NCBI GenBank assembly: GCA_002254335.1
Contig: NIVA01000041.1
Location: 1 to 20,510 of the forward strand
Source of the DNA: Bacteroidetes bacterium 4572_114
GTDB lineage: Bacteria; Bacteroidota; Bacteroidia; Bacteroidales; 4484-276
Reading direction: 5' to 3'
Length of the DNA stretch: 20,510 bases
Part shown: one piece after another, positions 7,113 to 16,296 of the stretch
Numbering within the stretch: the stretch's first letter is position 1
Layout of the letters: each line of letters opens with the position of its first letter
Position numbers and translations under genes: made by a program
Notes under the pieces: generated by a model
What the model saw: the letters and a program-made list of their open reading frames with translations, nothing else
What the model was told of the DNA's origin: nothing
Databases searched by the model: none

Positions 7113-7997
7113 ATGAGGTTTTTTGCTTTTTACATTGCATACAGTTTTTTATGGCTAATAACCCTTTTGCCACTTTCAGTTTTATACGTTTTCTCCGATT
7201 TATTCTATTTCTTCATTTATCGCTTGTTAAGGTATCGGCGTAAAGTTGTTTCTGAAAACCTGCGGTTCGCTTTTCCTGAAAAACCGGCCGATGAACGCAG
7301 CAAAATCGAAAAAGCATTTTACCATCATTTTTGCGATTTTCTTTTCGAATCCATCAAAACCCTGCATCTAAGTAAAGCCCAATTTAACAAGCGTTTTGTT
7401 TTTCTTAATCCTGAAACCCTAAATGATTATCACCAAAAAAAACAAAGTGTTGTTCTGGTTTCGGGGCATTATGGTAACTGGGAGTGGATGGCAAGCGCAG
7501 AAAAATATATCAGGCACAAGTACCTTGCTATTTACAAACCATTGGCCAACAAACAGTACGACCGTCTTATAAAAAACATCAGAAAGAAACATACCAGCGT
7601 GGGAGAATTGGTTTCGATGAATGATGTTTATAAAGAAATTTTAAGGCATATCCGTAGCAATCAACTAATAGTTACATGGTTTTTGGGTGATCAATCGCCC
7701 CCAAAAGATTATCCATTGTGGATTAATTTTATGAACCGTGAAACACCTTTTTATTCCGGCCCTGAAAAAATTGCGCGTAAATTTGGCCATGCAGTGGTTT
7801 TTATGAATATAAACAAAGTTAAAAGGGGCTACTATGAAGTGGAGTTCACACCATTGTTTGATGAACCTAAAAAAACATCTGAAAATGAAATCACCCTTGC
7901 CCATGTTAAAATGCTGGAAGATACCATAAGGAAGAAGCCGGAGTATTGGCTGTGGTCGCACCGCAGATGGAAACATGAGAAGCCGGGGGCAGATTAG
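7113..7997 (+). CDS. Lysophospholipid / lipid A acyltransferase (LpxL/HtrB family)
   Basis: Inner-membrane acyltransferase likely to add a secondary acyl chain to lipid A or a related lipid. The 294-residue protein opens with a hydrophobic segment (FFAFYIAYSFLWLITLLPLSVLY) that acts as a membrane anchor and is followed by a basic stretch RYRRKVVSENLRFAFP typical of the family. The catalytic HX4E motif is GHYGNWEW with His119 and Glu124. The later LGDQSP and C-terminal PEYWLWSHRRWKH segments are also family hallmarks. Length is normal (about 290-310). It follows upp by 12 bp. A palindromic A repeat starts eight bases after the stop and may serve as the transcript end. The exact acyl donor and acceptor cannot be read from the sequence. 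Confidence 0.88.
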   Translation: MRFFAFYIAYSFLWLITLLPLSVLYVFSDLFYFFIYRLLRYRRKVVSENLRFAFPEKPADERSKIEKAFYHHFCDFLFESIKTLHLSKAQFNKRFVFLNPETLNDYHQKKQSVVLVSGHYGNWEWMASAEKYIRHKYLAIYKPLANKQYDRLIKNIRKKHTSVGELVSMNDVYKEILRHIRSNQLIVTWFLGDQSPPKDYPLWINFMNRETPFYSGPEKIARKFGHAVVFMNINKVKRGYYEVEFTPLFDEPKKTSENEITLAHVKMLEDTIRKKPEYWLWSHRRWKHEKPGAD

Positions 7998-8004
7998 AAT
8001 GGTA

Positions 8005-8153
8005 ATTTCCTAAGCGACTTCGAACCGCTAAGGAAATATCGCGACTTTCCACTTTCCAACGATTGGCAATTTCCTAAGCGACTTTGAGTCGCTAAGGAAA
8101 TATTCGATCAGCCTGGCCTCGACTTTCCAACGTCCATAGGACTTGGAAACGTC
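8005..8153. repeat. Second cluster of palindromic repeats (A2, half B, A3, B3)
   Basis: A2 (8005-8037), a half B copy (8041-8060), A3 (8069-8101) and B3 (8121-8153) occupy most of the space between the acyltransferase and permease genes. A2 and A3 share the arms ATTTCCTAAGCG and CGCTAAGGAAAT with A1. B3 is almost identical to B2, differing mainly in the loop (CCATAGG against CCGCCAGG). With the first cluster (6229-6344) they bracket the upp-acyltransferase pair. Nothing here is coding. Confidence 0.85.
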
Positions 8154-8227
8154 AGGAAAATATTTAAAAAATTTCCTGTCAGTTTATTTATATATCTTCA
8201 CGGCCTAATAAATTCAAAACGAACACA

Positions 8228-9433
8228 ATGAAAAGCCAACTCATTTTTGAAAATATCAGGATATCTTTTGATGCCATCAGGGGCCATATCCTCAGGTCGG
8301 TACTTACCGTGCTCATTATTGCATTTGGTATTATGGCCCTGGTAGGGATTTTTACTGCAATTAGTGCCCTTGAAGGCAGCCTGGTTGACAACCTGACCAT
8401 GATGGGATCGAATACCTTTACAATTAAAAACAGGAGTTCGCGCATCCACATCGGGAATAACGTAACACGGGCGCGATACTATGAGCCTATCAGGTTTAAA
8501 CAGGCCATGGAATTTAAGGGACAATTTACTTTTCCGTCCAGTGTATCGGTATTTACTTATGCCACGGGCACCGCAACCATGAAGTATGAATCTGAAAAAA
8601 CAAATCCCAACATATTGGTTATTGGCACCGATGAAAATTATTTGCTCACATCAGGCAATGAAATTTCGCAGGGAAGAAACTTCAGCAAACAGGAAATTTT
8701 CTCAGGTTCTCATTCGGCAGTAATTGGAAGTGAGATTGCCAAGACATTGTTTCCGGGGAAAACCGACCCGATTGGCAAGATAATTTCCATAGGGCCAGGT
8801 AAATACAGGGTCATCGGGGTAATCAAAGAAAAGGGAACAGGTATAGGCTTTACCCCCGACAGGCACTGCCTTTTACCAATCAACAACGCACGGCAATATT
8901 TCTCACGTCCAAACATGTCGTTTACCATAAATGTAAAACCAAATAATATTTCAGCCGTTGATGCAGCCGTGGGAGAGGCCACCGGGCTTTTTAGGATCAT
9001 AAGGAAAAATAATTTGTGGGAAGAAAATGATTTTGAAATTTCGAAAAGTGATCAATTGATTAAAATGATATTTGAAAACACGGCCAAGATCAAATCGGCA
9101 GCTTTATGGATTGGGATAATTACCATTTTGGGTGCTGCCATTGGATTGATGAACATAATGTTAGTGTCAGTTACCGAGCGTACCCGTGAGATTGGTATCC
9201 GCAAATCAATGGGCGCCACACGCATTACGATACGAAATCAGTTCATGATCGAGTCGATAATAATTGCCCAGATTGGAGGGGTTTTTGGGATAATCCTTGG
9301 TATTTTGATCGGAAATGTTGTTTCGAAGTTAATTGATGCCAGCTTTATAATCCCCTGGCTGTGGGTCTCGGCCGGTATACCTGCACAAAAAGCTGCAAGG
9401 CTCGACCCAATTGAATCGTTAAGGTTTGAGTAG
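8228..9433 (+). CDS. ABC transporter permease, FtsX/MacB type, apparently lacking the last membrane helix
   Basis: Inner-membrane permease of the MacB/LolC-like superfamily, 401 residues. A first membrane helix (about 22-45) is followed by a periplasmic MacB core domain with the typical VIGSEIAKTLFPGKTDPIGK and YRVIGVIKEKG segments. The FtsX part then has helix 2 (about 291-313), the cytoplasmic TERTREIGIRKSMGA loop (about 316-330) and helix 3 (about 343-368). In the family, FIIPWLW begins a fourth helix of about 20 residues leading to GxxPAxKAAxLDPIESLR. Here FIIPWLW (373-379) is joined to that tail by only VSAG (380-383). The frame is intact. No ATPase gene is adjacent, so the partner is encoded elsewhere. 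No clear TAnnTTTG box was found upstream. Confidence 0.87.
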   Translation: MKSQLIFENIRISFDAIRGHILRSVLTVLIIAFGIMALVGIFTAISALEGSLVDNLTMMGSNTFTIKNRSSRIHIGNNVTRARYYEPIRFKQAMEFKGQFTFPSSVSVFTYATGTATMKYESEKTNPNILVIGTDENYLLTSGNEISQGRNFSKQEIFSGSHSAVIGSEIAKTLFPGKTDPIGKIISIGPGKYRVIGVIKEKGTGIGFTPDRHCLLPINNARQYFSRPNMSFTINVKPNNISAVDAAVGEATGLFRIIRKNNLWEENDFEISKSDQLIKMIFENTAKIKSAALWIGIITILGAAIGLMNIMLVSVTERTREIGIRKSMGATRITIRNQFMIESIIIAQIGGVFGIILGILIGNVVSKLIDASFIIPWLWVSAGIPAQKAARLDPIESLRFE

Positions 9434-9678
9434 ATGAAAATCCGCACCTTCTGAATCCGTACCACCATTTATAATTAGTTTCTGTCTTTAAACTCTATTA
9501 TATGCTTTCAAAATAAAATAAACTCAAAATAATATCAAAACTTGTCCGTATGGATTTTCAAAGTTAAAATGATTAAAACAAAAAAACTAATCGAAAATTA
9601 TCGACTTTATGAACAGACTAATTAGCCGGCTGAAACAACTACAAACGGAAATAAATCGAAGGCCTAACGGTGTTATTT

Positions 9679-12205
9679 CTAAGGTTTGACGGTATTGGAT
9701 ATTGGGGTATCCGAAAATTTGAATTTTATGACAATTTCACCGGAATCCATATCTACATTAATGTCTTTGCCTTTCAAATCAACGGATTTGCCGGTACTGA
9801 TATTTATTAGCTGCGAAAAGAAATCAACCCCACTTTTGAGTGCCATTTGAAGCTCTTTTTTGCGGACCTTATTTTGAGTTTGCTTTTGGCCTTGAGTGGT
9901 TTCCGGTATCAACTGATTAGTCTGTTTTTTGGGAATTGGTCCCCCGGGATCGTCATCCGAAAAATCAAGTACCATTTGCCCGGTGGCTGGTTTTGCTTGA
10001 GCGGGTGTGCTTTCCTGGTATTTTATCGCGTTAAGCTTGTCGCTGAGTTTTTCCAGTTCGTCCTTCAGTTTCTTTTTCCCATCTTGTGTAATTTCCCCCG
10101 CCTGATCTGCATCTTGTATTGCAAATATTTTATCGATTAGGTTTTGATCAAGTCCTGATTGTTGTGTGGGCCATGTTTCTATCGAATCATCGGAAATTAA
10201 ATTGATAATGGTAAGGTTGGGCATGTTTTTCCCAAAGTCTCCGATGCTGCCAAACCGCAGGTTTTTTTGGGATGTGCTTAACGGGGCATCAAAATTGATG
10301 ATTGTATCGGCCATTGTAAAGTTCAAACCATCGGCACCGCCATCGGTGGCCAATAAAATTTTACACTCATCATCATCTTTAAACTTGGTTAAAAGCAGTT
10401 GCTTGTTTTTTGCCGGCATGTCTTCGGTAATTTCCACAAAATCCACTTTGTTGTTTTCCAGCATTTTTGCAATGATGTTCATCATGCGCTTCCACTCTGT
10501 AAAAATCACCACCCTTCTTTTACTTTGCCTGATATCAAGTTTACCGTTTAAGATATGGTCCAACTCTTCGAGCTTTGGCGAAACGTTGGTGCTGTTGTCG
10601 ATAAGATAGGTGGAATTGCACGCCATCCGCATGTTCCGGGCCAATCCTGCAAGTTGTTGGACATCGTATTTACTGAGGTGATTTTTGTTCACCAGGTCCA
10701 ACGCATCAGCGACAAAAATTTTATGCAAACTGATTTGGGCCGGGTGCATTTTTACAGGGATATCAAACTTGCTTACCGTTGGCAATTCATCAATTACTTC
10801 ATGCTTCTGCCTCCTGATAAGCACTTTTTCAAGCTTTTTGTTGAGCTTGTCGAGATTATAAAACCCTGTGATTTTGTTGGATTTATCTTTATCAAAATAG
10901 CAATGTTGATACGAAAATGATCAACCGCTGTGCCTCGTCAAGTATCAAAAAACCGGGTGGGTTATCGTTGATCAATTCAAAATTTTCGGCCAGGGCTTCG
11001 TAGCTTATAACGGTAAAAAATGGCCACTTGCCAGGGATTATGCCTTCTTGCGCCCCAATAGCTGCATCTTCCAAATCCATCAAAACTTCACCGGTAAACT
11101 GTTCTATTTCGTTGCCCCATTGGCTTTTTAGCGAAGCCGGGCAAACAATAAGCGTATGTTGAAAACCAAAGAGTTGCCTTTTTAACAGTGCGCTGCCAAT
11201 GGCCTGGATAGATTTGCCAAGGCCCATTTCGTCGGCAATAATGGCCCCGGTGTTAAAGGTGGCGAATTTTATCCCCTCCTTTTGAAAAGGCAATAAATTT
11301 GTTTTAAATTCGGGGAATGAGAGCTGTGTTTGCTGTTTAAGGCGGGCCATGGAAAAGGCTTCCGAAATCTGGTTTACTTTTTCGGGGACTTCGGGCCTGA
11401 TTAGGATTTGTTTATGTTTTGATGCTTTATTGATGAAACCGGTAAAGCTATCGGCCATATCATCCTCAATAAAATTCTTGTGGCCAAAATACCTGTAGAG
11501 TAGCTCGGCCACTTCGCCGGATGGTTTTTCTGGATGGAACCAACTAATTTTGTTCTCCCTGAATGGGTTCAGAAATACTTCGATAAAAGGGTAACCCGGC
11601 AGGTTTTCGGGCACAATACTTTTATCGGCAGAGATTTTTTCAAAAGCAAATATCAGGTGTTTGCAGGTACCCAGTTTGTTGGTGCGGTAATCGGGGCACG
11701 AGCAATAGCCATGTTTTCGTTCCAGGTCGCGGAAAGTAATATTGTATTGTGTGCCCTTTTCGTTGGTGAGGAGGTGTTCGCCATAAATGTTGTCGGCAAA
11801 TTCGATAGCATATTTTGCTTTTTTTGCCTTGGTGCGCCGCTCTTCTATAACACGTTTAATCATCCCCTCGCGCGAATATTTTATCCCTTCTTCCGGGATA
11901 GATGACAAATTGATGCTTAATCTTTGGTTTAGTTGCAGGTAAGAGGCAATTTGATGCCGGCACAATTGCTGGCTTTTACATGTGCAACCCGACCTCAACT
12001 GCCCATCAAAGTCGATGGTAACAAAATAATCGCCGTGTTTGTCGTCCACCAGAAACTCGAAATGCGTTTCCGATTCGCTGAGTTTTTTGCACTGGCCATT
12101 CAAATAAAGGCTATTGCCCTGGCGGTAAACCAGGCCGCCTGAATTGGGCCTGGAGGACAATTCGGCTAAGAGGGCTTTGACTTTTGTGATTATTTTTTCT
12201 TTCAT
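9679..12205 (-). pseudogene. SWIM-finger SNF2-family helicase gene, disrupted by an internal deletion and frameshift
   Basis: Two frames on the minus strand together make one SNF2-type helicase. The first (12205-10892, 437 codons) has two SWIM zinc fingers (Cys74, Cys76, Cys82, His84; Cys168, Cys170, Cys181, His183), motif I DEMGLGKS with Lys331, motif Ia VCPASLKSQW and motif II LILDEAQR near 421-427. It then runs into a foreign tail LIIFVSTLLF and stops. In another frame the sequence resumes as FSYQHCYFDKDK...GFYNLDKLNKKLEKVLIRR. The later frame (ATG 10824 to 9679) supplies the helicase C domain. The stretch normally joining motif II to FSYQHC, including the TGTP motif III, is missing, roughly 50 residues. 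Motif VI is eroded too. The start overlaps the rhuM stop (ATGA). A recently inactivated ATP-dependent DNA translocase is the best reading. Confidence 0.85.
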
Positions 12206-13206
12206 TTTTCCGTAATCCTTTTTATCTCCCTATCAAAATCAGAGATATAGTCCCTGTCCTGGATTACCCTAAATTTATCATATTCGACTTCTGCTTTTAG
12301 TTTGGCTTCTAATGCTGTAACTTTGCCTTTATCAAGCAGAATTGGATAATCAGAAAGTTCCAGAAATTTATCCAGGAACAAAACCCAGTCTTTCATATTC
12401 ATTACAATTCCACGTTTCGCCCTGTTTTCTGCAAGGTCGAGATAGGCTGAAACTATTTTTTCCAATTCTTTCAAATGCTCTTCTTCAAGGTAATTTTTAG
12501 CTATGCTGACATCAGATTTCAAGATTTTACCATCGGGTGAGTTTTTCCAGGATTTAAGACCCATATAGATTTTTCTTGCATCGGCTTCGGTATAAATTAT
12601 TTCGGCAGCCGTTTTTCCCTGGATAGCCCAATGAAGTTTGTTTTGGGTTGTTGCAAAAAAACCTCTCGTGGTTTTATCGTTTCTGTCATAATCAGCAGAA
12701 AGAGCGTAGATGTCGGTAATTTTTTGATAAAAACGCCTCTCGCTGAGTCTTATCTCACGGATACGCTCCAACATTTCGTCAAAGTAATCCTGGCCAAAAT
12801 GCTTGATTTGCTTCAACCTTTCATCATCCATAGCAAAACCTTTGATGATGTACTCGTGCAAAATTTCGGTCGCCCATTTTCTAAATTCTGTGGCCCTGTG
12901 TGAATTAACACGGTACCCAACTGCGGTGATGGCTCTTAGGTTGTAGTATTTGGTATTGTATGTTTTACCATCTTCGGCAGTATGTGCAAAATTTGCACAT
13001 ACTGAATTTTCATCCAATTCACCTTCATTAAATACATTTTTAAGATGTTTGGTGATAACACTTCTGTCTTTTTCAAAAAGTTCTGATATTTTCTTTTGAG
13101 TAAGCCATAAAGTATCATTTTGAAAAAAAACATCAATATTTACTTTGCCGGTAGCTGCCTTGAAAATGACGAAATTTGGGAATTTTTGTAATTGGTTATC
13201 TTTCAT
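12202..13206 (-). CDS. RhuM family protein
   Basis: A 334-residue member of the RhuM ('virulence protein RhuM') family, common in genomic islands and near restriction or toxin-antitoxin genes; its biochemical role is not established. Recognisable segments are the N-terminal winged-helix-like block TLWLTQKKISELFEKDRSVITKHLKNVF, the YNLRAITAVGYRVNSHRATEFRKWA block, and the C-terminal KSDVSIAKNYL and MKDWVLFLDKFL blocks. Length is normal and no motif seems missing. The N-terminal block suggests DNA binding. The stop codon overlaps the start of the SNF2 helicase gene as ATGA, implying translational coupling. No restriction-modification subunits are present in the window. No TAnnTTTG box was found upstream. 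Confidence 0.88.
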   Translation of the reverse strand: MKDNQLQKFPNFVIFKAATGKVNIDVFFQNDTLWLTQKKISELFEKDRSVITKHLKNVFNEGELDENSVCANFAHTAEDGKTYNTKYYNLRAITAVGYRVNSHRATEFRKWATEILHEYIIKGFAMDDERLKQIKHFGQDYFDEMLERIREIRLSERRFYQKITDIYALSADYDRNDKTTRGFFATTQNKLHWAIQGKTAAEIIYTEADARKIYMGLKSWKNSPDGKILKSDVSIAKNYLEEEHLKELEKIVSAYLDLAENRAKRGIVMNMKDWVLFLDKFLELSDYPILLDKGKVTALEAKLKAEVEYDKFRVIQDRDYISDFDREIKRITEK

Positions 13207-13490
13207 TATCTTGAACCTTGATTGTTTAGATTGTATTTCATAAACATGAATTAATTTTGTTTTACTGTAACTTTTTCGCTCATCAATTTTGGCAATATTG
13301 TATCCCGTAATTTTTTGAGGGCGCGGGTTTGGGTATAATTCGTTTCTTTTTATAAGAATGAATATGTTTCTAAACTAATTTGCTGTTTCAATCCATCGTA
13401 TGTTAATATTATGTTCATAGTTTCAAATTTAGCATTGTAATCCGCATGGCGTATAACTATTGTATTGGCATAAGTAATCAATAAAGTCAA
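13207..13490. other. AT-rich intergenic stretch upstream of rhuM
   Basis: About 284 bases of visibly AT-rich sequence between rhuM and the small lipoprotein gene. No coding frame, tRNA, clear promoter box or hairpin was recognised. It presumably holds the rhuM promoter. Confidence 0.5.
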
Positions 13491-13943
13491 TTATCTGTAT
13501 ATATTATTTGTTTGATTAATATCAAATACTAAACCTTTTGGAATTTTTGTTTCACCTTTTATTTCAACGTCAAAATATAAATTCAGGGTATCAGTTGTTC
13601 CCCTTGGAACCATTAAATATAAATCAAGAAATTCACCACCTAAACTGGAGGGTGTACCGTAGAGTAATGGAAGTGATTTCCTTTTTCTTGGTTGGTCTGA
13701 TGGTTTTTTCACCGTAGCATGTAAAACAAATTGTAATGTTTTTTCATTGTACATCAACTTTGACAAATACAATAGAGCTACATCAGTGTTTTTCTGCCAA
13801 CTACTGAAATGTCCGATTAGTATTGGGTTTTCAATAGAATATCCATAGTTATCATGTTCTGAATGTTCAAGTGATGTTAACAATTTATTTGTGCTAATGC
13901 AACCAGTACAAAGAACGAAAAAAAGCATAATATACATTCTCAT
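13491..13943 (-). CDS. Small hypothetical lipoprotein
   Basis: A 150-residue protein with a short lipoprotein-type signal, MRMYIMLFFVLCTGC, in which LCTG-C approximates a lipobox with Cys15 as the lipidated residue. The mature part has no domain I recognise. It contains alternating hydrophobic strands (TLQFVLHATVKKP, EFLDLYLMVPRG, LNLYFDVEIKGE) suggesting a beta-sandwich fold. It starts 55 bp after the uvrD stop on the same strand, so read-through is possible. Its AT-rich wording differs from uvrD and resembles the flanking rhuM region, so it may belong to an acquired segment. No function can be assigned. Confidence 0.65.
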   Translation of the reverse strand: MRMYIMLFFVLCTGCISTNKLLTSLEHSEHDNYGYSIENPILIGHFSSWQKNTDVALLYLSKLMYNEKTLQFVLHATVKKPSDQPRKRKSLPLLYGTPSSLGGEFLDLYLMVPRGTTDTLNLYFDVEIKGETKIPKGLVFDINQTNNIYR

Positions 13944-13998
13944 AATTTTTCTGTGTTTTTAGTTTTTATTATTTGGTGTCAACTATTTGCACCCACCA

Positions 13999-16296
13999 CT
14001 ACCCAACAACCTTCAGCCTTGCATATTTCAGCAGTAGCTGTTTTTGCCCCACGGCAGGAAAAAATACGGTGGCTTTTCGGCTTGGGCCATTTCCTTCCAC
14101 ATTTAAAACCTTTCCCTTTCCGAAGCGTTGGTGCTCAACCTGCACCCCTGCCCTGATGTCATCTGTGGGGGAGGCATCAAACTGGGGGGTATCTTTTGTT
14201 TGCTTGTTCCTCGAATCCCCAATTTTCTTTAAACCATCTTTTTTATAAGTGGTTTTTGAAACCGGTTTGTTATCGTCGAAACGAAATTTACTAAAATCGC
14301 TTGGATGGTTGAATGTTTTTCGTGGGGCATCGATGTATTTTTCATCAATTTCCTCGATAAACCTGCTTGGCTCGCAAATGGACAGGTTCCCCCAACGGTA
14401 GCGGTTTTCGGCATAAGAAAGGGTAGCAGCTTTTTCGGCACGGGTAATGGCCACATAAAACAACCTGCGTTCCTCTTCAAGGTCGGCGCGTGAGTTGAGC
14501 GACTGGATGGACGGGAATAGGTTTTCCTCCATGCCTACGATATAAACATGAGGGAATTCAAGTCCTTTGGCCGCGTGCATCGTCATAAGCGAAACCTTGT
14601 CGGTGTCGTTTTTATCATCCTTATCGGCATCGGTGAGCAGCGAAATATCCTGCAGGTACATGTCGAGTGTACGGATGTTGGATGTCTCCCCGGTTGGAAA
14701 ATCCGGTTCGGTTTCGGTAAAATCCCTGATGCCATTGAGCAGCTCCTCAATATTTTCATATCTGCTGATACCTTCCGGGGTTTTGTCATCGTGCAAATCT
14801 TTCATGATGCCCGATGCTTTTGCAATATCTGCGGCCAGGTCGTAGGCATTACGTTTTGCCTGTTCAATCATGTAGGTTTTAACCATGTTCACAAAATCGG
14901 TGATACGTGATTTGATGCCACGATTGATGTTCATATCGTGTTTTTCGATGTTTTCGAGCACGTCCCAGGCAGAAGTTTTTAGCTTATCGGCGGCTATAAA
15001 AACCCTATCCATTGTGGTGGGGCCAATCCCCCTTGCCGGGTAGTTGATAATCCTTTTCAGGGCTTCCTCGTCGGCAGGGTTTATCACGAGCCTGAAATAG
15101 GCCAGCATGTCCTTTATCTCTTTTCTTTTGTAAAACGACAGGCCGCCATAAATCCTGTAAGGGATGTTCTGTTTCCGAAGGGCTTCCTCCATCGAGCGCG
15201 ACTGTGCATTGGTGCGGTACAGGATGGCGAAATCGCTATTAGGGAGCTGGTCGTTCATTTTAGTTTCGAAAATAGAATTGGCCACGAGGTTGCCTTCCTC
15301 GATGTCGGTATTGGCCCGCAACACTTTAATCAGGGAACCTTCATCGTTTTCGGTCCAAATCTCCTTAAAAATTTGATCCTTGTTATTAACAATAATGCTG
15401 TTTGCCGCCCGGACTATATTTTTTGTTGACCTGTAATTTTGCTCCAGCTTATAGATTTTATAATCGGGGTAATCGTTTTTAAAGTTCAGGATATTCTGGA
15501 TATTGGCGCCCCTGAAAGCGTAGATACTTTGGGCATCGTCGCCTACCACACAAATATTTTCCTGGCGTGCGGCCAGTTTTTTCACAATTAAATATTGAGA
15601 AAAGTTGGTGTCCTGGTACTCGTCCACCAAAATGTAATTAAACTTTCGTTGATATTTTAACAACACATCCGGGAAGTCCCTTAAAAGCAAATTCATATTA
15701 AACAGGAGGTCATCAAAATCCATGGCCGATGCTTTCTTGCACCTGTTGTTGTACATGGTGTATATTGTCCCGAGCATCGGTTTTGCCGAAACTTTATCCT
15801 GGTTAGTCAGTTCAAAATTGTCGTTATAGTCAGCCGGGGACATCAAATTGGTCTTGGCCGATGAAATCCTTCCCAGCACATGGCCCGGCTGGTAAATTTT
15901 TGGGTCGAGGCCCTGCTCTTTTAAGATAGACCTGATCAGGCTTTTGGAATCATCCGTATCATAAATGGTGTAATTGGAAGGATATCCCAGCAAGTGCCCT
16001 TCGATGCGCAACACCCGGGCGAAGATGGAGTGAAAGGTACCCATCCACACACTTCTGGCATCGGTTGTCCCTACCAGGTTATGGATACGGTCTTTCATTT
16101 CACGGGCAGCTTTGTTGGTAAAAGTAAGGGCAAGGATACTAAATGGGTCTATGCCTTTTTGAAGGAGGTAGGCAACACGATATGTAAGTACTCGTGTTTT
16201 GCCCGAGCCGGCACCGGCAATTACCATGGATGGCCCCTGAAAGTTAATAACAGCCTGCTTTTGGACTTCGTTGAGTTGATCTAAAATATTATTCAC
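13999..16296 (-). CDS. uvrD: ATP-dependent DNA helicase UvrD/PcrA
   Basis: Superfamily 1 3'-5' DNA helicase used in nucleotide excision and mismatch repair and in clearing recombination intermediates. The 765-residue protein contains the Q motif LNEVQKQAV, Walker A AGAGSGKT (27-34), ALTFTNKAAREMK, GTFHS, Walker B VDEYQDTN (224-231), GDDAQSIYAFRGA (252-264), QNYRS, the motif V block MTMHAAKGLEFPHVY and motif VI VAITRAEK. The C-terminal 50 residues (VEHQRFGKGKVLNVEG...KYARLKVV) form the Tudor-like interaction domain of PcrA/UvrD. Length is normal. A TAnnTTTG box lies just upstream. A small lipoprotein gene follows 55 bp downstream. Confidence 0.95.
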   Translation of the reverse strand: MNNILDQLNEVQKQAVINFQGPSMVIAGAGSGKTRVLTYRVAYLLQKGIDPFSILALTFTNKAAREMKDRIHNLVGTTDARSVWMGTFHSIFARVLRIEGHLLGYPSNYTIYDTDDSKSLIRSILKEQGLDPKIYQPGHVLGRISSAKTNLMSPADYNDNFELTNQDKVSAKPMLGTIYTMYNNRCKKASAMDFDDLLFNMNLLLRDFPDVLLKYQRKFNYILVDEYQDTNFSQYLIVKKLAARQENICVVGDDAQSIYAFRGANIQNILNFKNDYPDYKIYKLEQNYRSTKNIVRAANSIIVNNKDQIFKEIWTENDEGSLIKVLRANTDIEEGNLVANSIFETKMNDQLPNSDFAILYRTNAQSRSMEEALRKQNIPYRIYGGLSFYKRKEIKDMLAYFRLVINPADEEALKRIINYPARGIGPTTMDRVFIAADKLKTSAWDVLENIEKHDMNINRGIKSRITDFVNMVKTYMIEQAKRNAYDLAADIAKASGIMKDLHDDKTPEGISRYENIEELLNGIRDFTETEPDFPTGETSNIRTLDMYLQDISLLTDADKDDKNDTDKVSLMTMHAAKGLEFPHVYIVGMEENLFPSIQSLNSRADLEEERRLFYVAITRAEKAATLSYAENRYRWGNLSICEPSRFIEEIDEKYIDAPRKTFNHPSDFSKFRFDDNKPVSKTTYKKDGLKKIGDSRNKQTKDTPQFDASPTDDIRAGVQVEHQRFGKGKVLNVEGNGPSRKATVFFPAVGQKQLLLKYARLKVVG

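Noticed and set aside
10824..10892. Programmed ribosomal frameshift joining the two SNF2 frames
   Set aside because: No slippery heptamer at the junction, and an essential motif between the frames is missing, so frameshifting would not yield an active protein.
14548..14910. Open frame antisense to uvrD
   Set aside because: Shadow of uvrD: low-complexity translation with no independent promoter or homology signal.
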